Of a DNA stretch of 5,602 nucleotides, positions 1-5,602 are shown piece by piece. Origin of the DNA: Planctomycetaceae bacterium (GTDB lineage: Bacteria; Planctomycetota; Planctomycetia; Pirellulales; Thermoguttaceae); NCBI GenBank assembly GCA_031254675.1, contig JAIRTV010000260.1, positions 1 to 5,602 of the forward strand, written 5' to 3'. Under the pieces are notes generated by a model. The model saw only the letters and a program-made list of their open reading frames with translations. It had not been told where the DNA came from and ran no database searches. Both the position numbers and the translations under genes were made by a program. The number at the start of each line of letters is the position of its first letter. Within the stretch, counting starts at the first letter, position 1.

Positions 1-787
1 TGCAAATGTATCAATCGGATAATAAGAAACCACTTGGTGAGAACCAACAGGACCTGGCTCAATCATTGCGGTACGAAACGATCCATTATGGTTCCGGTTA
101 TAACCTCGTTCCAACTTATCGTCAAGGATTCGGCACGCATCACCCGCACCGATGTAAGCATTAGTAATTAAATAATCAATTTGTGGTCCCGAATGAGATA
201 CTGTAGTTTCTTCCGTATAATGTGAACCTCCTCCACGTCGCGAGGGGCAGCGATAGAAAGAAACTGAACCGAATCCTTTTCTTTCGTCGTCGTTAAGAAC
301 ATTCCGCCACCATGTTTGTCCCGGAACCCGATCATGTCCTTCGGTGGCACCGTTTCCCTCCATAACTTTATCATAAAGAGATTGCCGTTCGACAAACGGA
401 TAAATCAATCCCCAGAACGAAAGCCGTCCATAACGAGGATCGTCATGAGTGGCGTCTGTTGGTGTATAAGAAGAATTTCCGCCATAATAGTAAATAATTG
501 TTGGCGGAAGCGCATCGAACGTGTCGTGGAAATTGTGAACGGCAATACCAACTTGTTTCAGATGGTTGGTACATTGCATCCGTCTTGCGGCTTCTCGGGC
601 GGCTTGAACGGCGGGGAGTAGCAAAGCAATCAATAAAGCAATGATTGCGATGACAACCAGCAGTTCAACAAGCGTAAATGCCCTATAATGCCCCCCCCCC
701 CCTATCTTGACATAGACTGGTTCCGGCAACACTCAAGTTTGTGCGCCAGTTGGTATTTTGGGCAAAATTCAAATTCGTGTTCATCAT
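1..787 (-). CDS. DUF1559 pilin-like exported protein, 3' end outside window, reading frame broken at a poly-G tract
   Basis: Likely a surface or secreted pseudopilin-like protein of the DUF1559 family; the cellular role of the family is unknown. From position 690 to the window edge one frame is fully open. It begins HYRAFTLVELLVV, a type IV pilin-like cleavage and N-methylation signal, continues through a hydrophobic helix into LLLPAVQAAREAARRMQC, and then NHLKQVGIAVHNFHD, all hallmarks of the family. Further on are SFWGLIYPFVERQSLYD and FYRCPS, also typical. The C-terminal part is missing. The start at tandem ATGs (787 or 784) has the only strong Shine-Dalgarno in the window, but that frame reaches TAG at 685-683 after 34 residues, because the 12-base G run puts it out of register. 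A GTG at 732 or TTG at 729 would be in the pilin frame (VLPEPVYVKI, four Gly, HYRAF) but has no ribosome site. Family assignment is firm; whether this copy is expressed is open. Confidence 0.88.
691..702 (-). repeat. 12-base homopolymer G tract inside the DUF1559 coding region
   Basis: Twelve C on the plus strand, G in the sense of the gene. It lies between the N-terminal leader and the pilin-type hydrophobic segment. In the ATG frame it reads as the end of an AGG codon, three GGG codons and the first base of GCA, then TTA and TAG. In the downstream frame it reads as exactly four Gly codons. Tracts of 11 or 14 G join the two frames; 12 and 13 G terminate early. Such mononucleotide runs are prone to slippage, and equally to sequencing error. 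Confidence 0.9.
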
Positions 788-796
788 GTTCTCCTT
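782..796 (-). promoter_or_regulatory. Ribosome binding site and tandem ATG start of the DUF1559 gene
   Basis: AAGGAG at 796-791 is followed by AAC and then ATGATG. The second ATG (784) has a 6-base spacing and the first (787) only 3, so 784 is the better start. This site fixes initiation in the frame that leads into the G run and argues against the uncovered GTG at 732. Confidence 0.8.
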
Positions 797-915
797 GTAA
801 GTTTGTTTTCAAAGGTTAAAAAAAATTTAAACGTGAAATTCCATAACGTCATTCTACATTGATTACGTAACACGGAATATTTCCCGATTTTTCGGTCAAC
901 GTTTCACATTGCATT

Positions 916-944
916 ATTATCATCTACATTCCAAAAAATATCAA
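916..944 (-). promoter_or_regulatory. Predicted sigma70-type promoter of the DUF1559 gene
   Basis: On the minus strand TTGATA (944-939) and GATAAT (921-916) are separated by 17 bases; each matches the consensus at five of six positions. Transcription would begin near 909, giving a leader of about 125 bases before the ATG. Read by eye; AT-rich DNA yields such matches by chance. Confidence 0.45.
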
Positions 945-949
945 CATGA

Positions 950-982
950 AAATCCGGTCAAAATATGTTGAAATCCGGTCAA
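950..982. repeat. Pair of 12-bp direct repeats AAATCCGGTCAA, 21 bp apart
   Basis: Identical copies at 950-961 and 971-982 on the plus strand, with a partial third copy (TTCGGTCAA) at 891-899. The period of 21 bp equals two helical turns, so bound proteins would lie on the same face. The full copies lie just upstream of the predicted minus-strand -35 box, centred near -46 and -67 from the inferred start, which is where an activator would bind. The repeats are plain in the sequence; the regulatory role is inferred. Confidence 0.5.
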
Positions 983-1204
983 CTTTTTTAAGACCTAAAC
1001 AAGCGTTAAGTTTTTTAGAGTTAAAGACTTATAAAAAATAGAAAGTATTTTAGACCCAAATTTAGTCAAAATTAAGCTAAAATTTATCTGGATTGTTTTG
1101 AAATTTTGTCCTGTCGCCAGACAATTCGCTCTTGTGAACGATTGGCGATTAAGAACCCAAAACAGCAAGAACAACAAGATTTACCTGTTTTTGTACATTT
1201 AATC

Positions 1205-4200
1205 TCAATTATTTTCTTCGGCAAGGTTGGAATCTTGCGGTTCTGGAACTTCGCCGCAATCAATCAACATGAATGCACCCCAGAAAAAAGGATGATTCGC
1301 CATCGGCGGTTCCGCAGTAACTTCGGTTCGCACTCGCGGCTCCTCGTCAAGATGCAACACTTCACCGCCAACCGTCATAATCGCTTGACGCCATGATTCT
1401 GCCGACGGCATCGCGGAATAATTCTTCAAAAATTGTTCCACCAAATCATACGAAGCACGCCCCCCCGTCCGCCAACGACTCACCAAAATCGTTTTCGCTC
1501 CACACGCTTGTAACACCATTGCGGAAAGGAATAAATCTTCGCCGTTGAGAACAGATTTCGCACTATGTCGCGACACTCTGAGCGAAAATTCCGCCGGCGT
1601 GTGAAATGCAGGCAAAATAACCAATTCCGGTCCACCCCAAGGAAGTGTTAGCCAACTCGCCACCGAATTTTTCAGTTTTGTCTTATCCGCATTGAACGGC
1701 GACCAGCCCAACGGTAAACTATTGGGCGGAATAGAAATATCGTCCAGAACAAGAAGTTGTTTGATTTGCGTAACAAACGCCGATGCCGAAGCCGGAAACG
1801 GTTCATTACTTGCCGCCGGCATCGGAATCAAATGTTGGATTCCCGCTTTGGCGTACCGGTCAATCGCATTCAACGCAACCTCCGACGAATCCTTAGAAAC
1901 CAATTTTCCGTAAATCGCCAATGTTTCCGCAGTTGCGCTCCGACCGGTTTGTTGCGGAATTCCAAGCGATGCAGTGGGAGCATATCGAATCGTCAACGGT
2001 TCACGCCCCGCCGCAATCAACGGACGATATTCATCACCAATCTTAACCGTCATCGACTCAAACGGAACATACCAAAGTTGTCCGGTCGGAACAATCACCA
2101 AGTCCGTAAAATGAACCGGACGTTGTTCGTGACCAAGAAGACGGTTGAGAAGTTTCGAACCGGCGGCTTTCCACTTGCCGTCGGGATCAGACAACTCCTT
2201 CAGCGTCAACGAATAATTCATGTCTCGATTGCCAAGACCCATAAGATAATCCGTAATCAATTTCGATAACGAATCGGTTTTGGGTTCTTGAAGAATTGGC
2301 CACATCGTCAAGTTACGGTTGTCAATCAGGAATCCGTACAACGTCCCAAGCGATTCCGTAAAGACCAACATTGCCGTCTTTTCCGGCAATTTCTTGCGAA
2401 TTTGTTCCAACTTCAACATTGGCGGAAAAATATTCGACGTAGGAGTTCGCGTCAACGCCATCGAACGAAGCATCGCTTCCTGTGCCAAACTTAACGTTTC
2501 AAGTTCACGAAACAATGTTCGTTGCTGTTCGGTTTGCGTTGGGTTTTGAGGAACAAGCGGAACCGATTGAAGTTTCGCCCGAACCGCCCGAACTTGATTC
2601 GACAATTCACTAAATCGAGCAAAATCAAGCGATAACATTTGACGTTCAAGCAACTGTTCCGGCTGAATCTGATCGTTGTTGCTCTCGAACAAAATGCGAA
2701 GCGAAAAGAGTCGCGCACCAAGATTAAACGACGAAAAAAATACGGCACGCCTTGCCCGTTCGGAAATTTCAAACGCTTTTTCACGATCTCCACGTTGCAA
2801 CGCAACATAAAACCAACGTTGAAATGCTGTCGGCGGCGTAAAAGTCATCGCCGCTAAACTTTCCATCGGCTGCAACATCCAATCCCAACGATTCGGATCA
2901 CGAAGAAGAAAATCATAAAGTTCATCAGCAATTCGCATGGTAATAGGACCACGCGTTGTGATTTTGCCCTGCTGAAACAAATTTTCAAGAATACTAAGTT
3001 GATACAACCAAAGAGAACCACGTTGCCGCATAAAAAGAAGAGCCGTTTCAAGATTTTTATCGCCGTTTTGCATTGAGAGCGTTATCGGTTTCCCGTTTTG
3101 ATAATCGGCAGATGCCGTCGCGTAAGCAATCATGGCACCAAGATAATAATTCCTCGCACCGTGCAACGTCTCCGCCATATTCCGCCCTTTCATCAATGCC
3201 GCCGCCTGATTGTAATACGTTACGGCAACTTTGGCATTGCCGGCAATAAAAGCATCTTCCGCCAACTCATGGCACAACGGTACAAGAATCAACGGACTAA
3301 CATCTTTTTGCGAACCAAAAAAATTCAATGCGGCTTGAAGTGGTGGAAACGTTTTTGTTTTATCAATCAACTTTTGAGCGTTCGCCATATTGCGAAACGT
3401 TTCGCCCAATAGAATCGGATCACGAGCATGGTAAGCAGAAAACGACGATTCAAGATAATATTTAATCGCTTCGTTCGGTTTATTAGCACGAAGAGCAATA
3501 TTTCCCAATTCGTAGAGAGCAACCGGAGTAAGTTGATGATCAAGTTGCCCAAGCATGAGCAATCCTTTTTGAAGTTGTGTTTCGGCGGCGGTGTCATCGC
3601 CCATCGCCGCAAGAGCAAGACCATGAAGCACATCAACCCAAACACCAGTAAAATGATTCGGCAAATTCGGACGATTACCAAGAACTTCAAGCAATGTTTT
3701 CGTTTCAGGATCATATTTTGAAAGTGCGCCAAGAATTTCAGAACGCCGCCGAACCATTAACGCAATTCGAGAAATAATTTCGTCCGCGCGAATACTACTT
3801 AATTGAGCATTTTTAGATAATGCCGTTCCTTGTTGTCCTAAATTGATGAAGTTAAGATTTTCCTGATAGATTTGAAATTTACATTGCCGGAAATCGCCAA
3901 CATTGCCAAGTCGTTCGGAACGCCCCCAGATAAACGGTTGTCGCGGAACAGACGCGGGTCCTCCTGTGTACGTGATACTTTTAAGCCATTCCGGTTGTTG
4001 CAAATAAATTTGCAAAGCGTTATTGAATGCTTGCATGGCTTCAGGGTATCGCGCCATTTGATAATGACATTCGCCACACATGACCCAGTAACACAAAGAA
4101 TCAAGCCAAAGAAACATTTGACCATTAACGTTGGGAATTTTGACGGCACGTTGCAGATCATGGTTAAAATCGGCAAGAGCTTTTTCAAAATTCCCCTCAA

Positions 4201-4366
4201 AATAACGGTGAAGTGAAATCGCGAAATATTCGGGAGTTGGAATTTCACGAACCGGCAAGGCGTTCCCTTGTCCGAACACATGTTTTCCTCCAAAACTTCT
4301 GAATAGAGCAAGAGAAATAATCGTTAACGCAATCAACACAGAAATAAAAGAGCGATGCTGAAACAT
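1205..4366 (-). CDS. Exported TPR-CHAT domain protein with apparently inactive CHAT site
   Basis: CHAT proteins are caspase-like peptidases or their inactive relatives, usually fused to tetratricopeptide repeats that bind partners. Numbered from the chosen ATG, residues 7-22 form a hydrophobic signal or anchor segment after a basic start, so the body is probably outside the cytoplasm. TPR-like helices occupy about 44-122 and 237-412, for example a repeat containing YPEAMQAFNNALQIY. A linker with AFEISERARRAVFF (about 532-544) precedes the CHAT region (about 661-1037). CHAT marks are LVIVPTGQLWYVPFESM, then LVILPAFHT, GEDLFLSAM and GAKTILVSRW. LVILPAFHT sits where active members have an ACxT motif, putting Phe921 in place of Cys; no HG motif appears upstream. 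The frame also allows a TTG start at 4390; I prefer ATG 4366 because it gives a normal signal peptide. Neither start has a Shine-Dalgarno. The end NHPFFWGAFMLID is intact. Domain call is good; substrate unknown. Confidence 0.85.
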   Translation of the reverse strand: MFQHRSFISVLIALTIISLALFRSFGGKHVFGQGNALPVREIPTPEYFAISLHRYFEGNFEKALADFNHDLQRAVKIPNVNGQMFLWLDSLCYWVMCGECHYQMARYPEAMQAFNNALQIYLQQPEWLKSITYTGGPASVPRQPFIWGRSERLGNVGDFRQCKFQIYQENLNFINLGQQGTALSKNAQLSSIRADEIISRIALMVRRRSEILGALSKYDPETKTLLEVLGNRPNLPNHFTGVWVDVLHGLALAAMGDDTAAETQLQKGLLMLGQLDHQLTPVALYELGNIALRANKPNEAIKYYLESSFSAYHARDPILLGETFRNMANAQKLIDKTKTFPPLQAALNFFGSQKDVSPLILVPLCHELAEDAFIAGNAKVAVTYYNQAAALMKGRNMAETLHGARNYYLGAMIAYATASADYQNGKPITLSMQNGDKNLETALLFMRQRGSLWLYQLSILENLFQQGKITTRGPITMRIADELYDFLLRDPNRWDWMLQPMESLAAMTFTPPTAFQRWFYVALQRGDREKAFEISERARRAVFFSSFNLGARLFSLRILFESNNDQIQPEQLLERQMLSLDFARFSELSNQVRAVRAKLQSVPLVPQNPTQTEQQRTLFRELETLSLAQEAMLRSMALTRTPTSNIFPPMLKLEQIRKKLPEKTAMLVFTESLGTLYGFLIDNRNLTMWPILQEPKTDSLSKLITDYLMGLGNRDMNYSLTLKELSDPDGKWKAAGSKLLNRLLGHEQRPVHFTDLVIVPTGQLWYVPFESMTVKIGDEYRPLIAAGREPLTIRYAPTASLGIPQQTGRSATAETLAIYGKLVSKDSSEVALNAIDRYAKAGIQHLIPMPAASNEPFPASASAFVTQIKQLLVLDDISIPPNSLPLGWSPFNADKTKLKNSVASWLTLPWGGPELVILPAFHTPAEFSLRVSRHSAKSVLNGEDLFLSAMVLQACGAKTILVSRWRTGGRASYDLVEQFLKNYSAMPSAESWRQAIMTVGGEVLHLDEEPRVRTEVTAEPPMANHPFFWGAFMLIDCGEVPEPQDSNLAEENN

Positions 4367-4436
4367 GGGATTAATCGTGATTGAGTTCAAGAGTGACGGT
4401 CAAACCAGCAACACACGGAAATAAAAAATGTTGCCG

Positions 4437-4467
4437 AAAAAAAACAACCCTGTAGCTGTTCACGGTT
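4437..4467 (-). terminator. Probable weak rho-independent terminator after the PD-(D/E)XK gene
   Basis: Four bases past the TAA stop, minus-strand AACCGTG (4467-4461) pairs with CAGGGTT (4452-4446) with one G/G mismatch around an 8-base loop, followed by G and eight T (4444-4437). The stem is weak but the T run and position are right. It suggests that the CHAT gene is not simply read through from the gene before it. Confidence 0.45.
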
Positions 4468-4472
4468 ACGTT
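4456..4472 (+). repeat. Left copy of an inverted repeat flanking the PD-(D/E)XK gene
   Basis: CTGTTCACGGTTACGTT matches the reverse complement of 5525-5541 at 15 of 17 positions. It overlaps both the stop codon and the stem of the predicted terminator, so part of its sequence may be kept for that reason. Confidence 0.4.
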
Positions 4473-5406
4473 ATTTTTTGTTTATTTTAGATGATATTTG
4501 ACTCTCTGCTAATTGCTTTTTCAACTCTTCAATTAATTTGTCTTTCTCCTCAATTGTTTTATCTTTTTCAGCAAGTTCTTTTCTGTTTTCTACAATCGTT
4601 TTATCTTTTTCAGCAAGTGCTTTATCTTTTTCGGCAATACTTCGTTCTTTGTCTTGGAGTTCTTTCATATAATCGTCTTCCAACTCCATCTCTATCTGAA
4701 TATCTTCACTTTCAGACGCCATGTGAAGACGACGAATAATCGGTTGATAAATTTTAGGAAAGACTCGCTCGTCAACTTTTAAAATATGTTGATTCGAGGT
4801 GCAATTGTTCTGATCAAAAATACTCAATAACCTTTCAAGATCATTGCGGTAATTTTGTTTCAACTGGTTTATCTGAACAATCCAAGATTGATGATGAAGA
4901 CTTTGGATAAATTCATTATCGATCTCAAATTCCTGTTTCGTTGTGCTGTCTTCACAATGATAATTGACGTGAAGAATCGGATGATCTTCAACACCAATAT
5001 CATAACCCAATAAAAAAATACAATAAATCGAACACGCTTTGGGGTTCTTTTTATTGCCATCAGTATTGCTCGAACTCTGATAATGAGAACCAATATAACG
5101 ACGAAAACGCATCACATCAGAAGCCATTTTCGCTTTTTGCAATTCAATCATGACTGTTTTAACGTTACCGTCGGGAGCCAATATTTTGGCGGAGAAATCG
5201 AATCGACATACTGTAAGAAACAATTTCTCTGATTCTTCTTCTGTCGTTTTCTGATCTGGAGACAATCGCAATGTACGTTCCTGCGCCGCGAAATCAATCT
5301 CCAATACATCCTCTTCGATAATGGCGGAAATGAATGATTTAGCCGTTTTTTTGTCTTCCATCATGAACTTAAAGACGACATCATAAATTGGATTGGCTAT
5401 TTGCAT
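4471..5406 (-). CDS. PD-(D/E)XK nuclease family protein (Rpn/transposase-like) with C-terminal coiled coil
   Basis: Belongs to the PD-(D/E)XK 'transposase' group related to recombination-promoting Rpn nucleases; expected to cut DNA in the cytoplasm, though few members have been tested. The 311-residue product opens with the family signature NPIYDVVFKFMMEDKKTAKSF. The nuclease core follows: CRFDFSAKI with Asp70, then VMIELQKAK with Glu88 and Gln90, an E-x-Q form of the usual (D/E)-x-K. Next come MRFRRYIGSHYQ, IYCIFLLGYDIG and IDNEFIQSLHHQSWIVQI, all in the order typical of the group. Residues from about 236 are acidic and then become charged heptad repeats (256-302) predicted to form a coiled coil. 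The length is normal and no frame break is seen. ATG at 5406 precedes the signature directly, so the start is convincing despite no Shine-Dalgarno. It probably stands alone with its own promoter and terminator. Its target and whether it moves itself are unknown. Confidence 0.85.
   Translation of the reverse strand: MQIANPIYDVVFKFMMEDKKTAKSFISAIIEEDVLEIDFAAQERTLRLSPDQKTTEEESEKLFLTVCRFDFSAKILAPDGNVKTVMIELQKAKMASDVMRFRRYIGSHYQSSSNTDGNKKNPKACSIYCIFLLGYDIGVEDHPILHVNYHCEDSTTKQEFEIDNEFIQSLHHQSWIVQINQLKQNYRNDLERLLSIFDQNNCTSNQHILKVDERVFPKIYQPIIRRLHMASESEDIQIEMELEDDYMKELQDKERSIAEKDKALAEKDKTIVENRKELAEKDKTIEEKDKLIEELKKQLAESQISSKINKK
4516..4641 (-). repeat. Tandem 21-bp repeats encoding seven-residue coiled-coil units
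   Basis: Six successive heptads, SIAEKDK, ALAEKDK, TIVENRK, ELAEKDK, TIEEKDK and LIEELKK, with a partial seventh after them. At the DNA level units such as TTTATCTTTTTCAGCAAG recur with some drift. Each unit keeps the frame, so gain or loss of units would only lengthen or shorten the coil. Confidence 0.8.
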
Positions 5407-5441
5407 GAGATTAAATCGGGAATAAGGTTAAGGGGGCGTAA

Positions 5442-5480
5442 AATCCTAATGACATAATCACGACACGCTGACTTAGGATT
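5442..5480. promoter_or_regulatory. 8-bp inverted repeat in the leader of the PD-(D/E)XK gene
   Basis: AATCCTAA (5442-5449) and TTAGGATT (5473-5480) are perfect inverted copies separated by 23 bases, just downstream of the predicted transcription start. They could be an operator or form a stem in the leader RNA. No T run follows, so it is not an obvious attenuator. Function inferred from position only. Confidence 0.35.
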
Positions 5481-5491
5481 GTCATAAGGAA

Positions 5492-5519
5492 ATTATACAT
5501 ATCATAAAATTCTACGCAA
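5492..5519 (-). promoter_or_regulatory. Predicted promoter of the PD-(D/E)XK gene
   Basis: On the minus strand a perfect TATAAT (5497-5492) lies 16 bases after a poor -35 box, TTGCGT (5519-5514). The start of transcription would be near 5485, about 80 bases before the ATG. Supported mainly by the -10 box; the weak -35 suggests low or activated expression. Confidence 0.4.
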
Positions 5520-5524
5520 TAGAG

Positions 5525-5541
5525 AACGTTACCGTGAACGG
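5525..5541 (-). repeat. Right copy of an inverted repeat flanking the PD-(D/E)XK gene
   Basis: Read on the minus strand this is CCGTTCACGGTAACGTT, 15 of 17 identical to 4456-4472. A further partial copy in the left-copy orientation, GCTGTTCACG, occurs at 5576-5585 and can pair with this one over 7 bp (5533-5539 with 5579-5585). The gene, its promoter and leader all lie between the two main copies. Confidence 0.4.
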
Positions 5542-5602
5542 TTGCACAGATGTTATCCGATTTGATAAGGTTTCCGCTGTTCACGTTTTAGCATGGCGTT
5601 TG

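Larger units (their letters stand above)
797..1204. other. AT-rich intergenic region between the CHAT and DUF1559 genes
   Basis: No convincing gene on either strand. The half nearest the DUF1559 gene holds the promoter-like site and direct repeats listed separately. The half nearest the CHAT stop is rich in A and T; the only structure seen is a weak stem (TTGTCCTG, loop TCGC, CAGACAA, 1106-1124) with no T run after it, so I do not call it a terminator. Small open frames here have no ribosome site and no recognisable content. Confidence 0.6.

Noticed and set aside
168..395. 75-codon minus-strand open frame
   Set aside because: It overlaps the DUF1559 coding region in another frame, while the DUF1559 frame carries clear family motifs; the product has no recognisable content.
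1106..1124. Stem with TCGC loop downstream of the CHAT gene
   Set aside because: The stem is short with a bulge and has no T run on either strand, so it does not support a terminator call.
1460..1466. Seven-base G run within the CHAT gene
   Set aside because: The frame continues normally through RTGGRAS on both sides; the run is short and gives no sign of slippage.
3838..4311. 157-codon minus-strand open frame inside the CHAT gene
   Set aside because: It is an alternative frame of the N-terminal TPR region, without ribosome site or domain content.
4391..4436. Promoter for the CHAT gene
   Set aside because: Several TTG-containing -35-like boxes occur, but none has a reasonable -10 box at 16-18 bases, so no site can be supported.
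5553..5594. Short minus-strand frame MLKREQRKPYQIG ending at TAA, possibly the tail of an upstream gene
   Set aside because: Under 50 bases are visible before the window edge, with no recognisable motif.
5593..5602. Plus-strand ATG GCG TTT at the right edge as a gene start
   Set aside because: Only three codons are visible and there is no ribosome site.

Overview
The window looks like chromosomal DNA of a member of the Planctomycetota. Three things point there. The gene at the left edge is a DUF1559 pilin-like protein, a family greatly expanded in that phylum. The large central gene is a TPR-CHAT protein with an atypical C-terminal domain that I associate with planctomycetes. Two of the three genes lack a visible Shine-Dalgarno sequence. 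Base composition is moderate and intergenic DNA is AT-rich. I cannot name the genus; host-associated relatives of Thermoguttaceae are a guess.

All three recognisable genes lie on the minus strand, in the transcription order PD-(D/E)XK (Rpn/transposase-like) protein (5406-4471), exported TPR-CHAT protein (4366-1205), DUF1559 protein (787-1, running off the window). They do not look like one operon. A stem followed by eight T separates the first two, and 417 bp of AT-rich DNA with its own promoter-like site separates the second from the third. No functional link between them is evident.

The most interesting signal is in the DUF1559 gene. Translation should start at tandem ATG codons behind a good AAGGAG. 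The hydrophobic pilin-type segment and the rest of the domain are in another frame, and a 12-base G run (plus-strand C run, 691-702) sits exactly at the junction. Eleven or fourteen G would join the frames; twelve, as written, gives a stop after 34 residues. This is either a phase-variation or slippage switch, or a homopolymer sequencing error.

Other points of note: the CHAT domain seems to lack its catalytic His-Cys pair; the PD-(D/E)XK gene ends in a run of seven-residue coiled-coil repeats and is flanked by a 15/17 inverted repeat; two 12-bp direct repeats 21 bp apart lie just upstream of the likely DUF1559 promoter. I saw no tRNA, rRNA, CRISPR array or complete insertion sequence.
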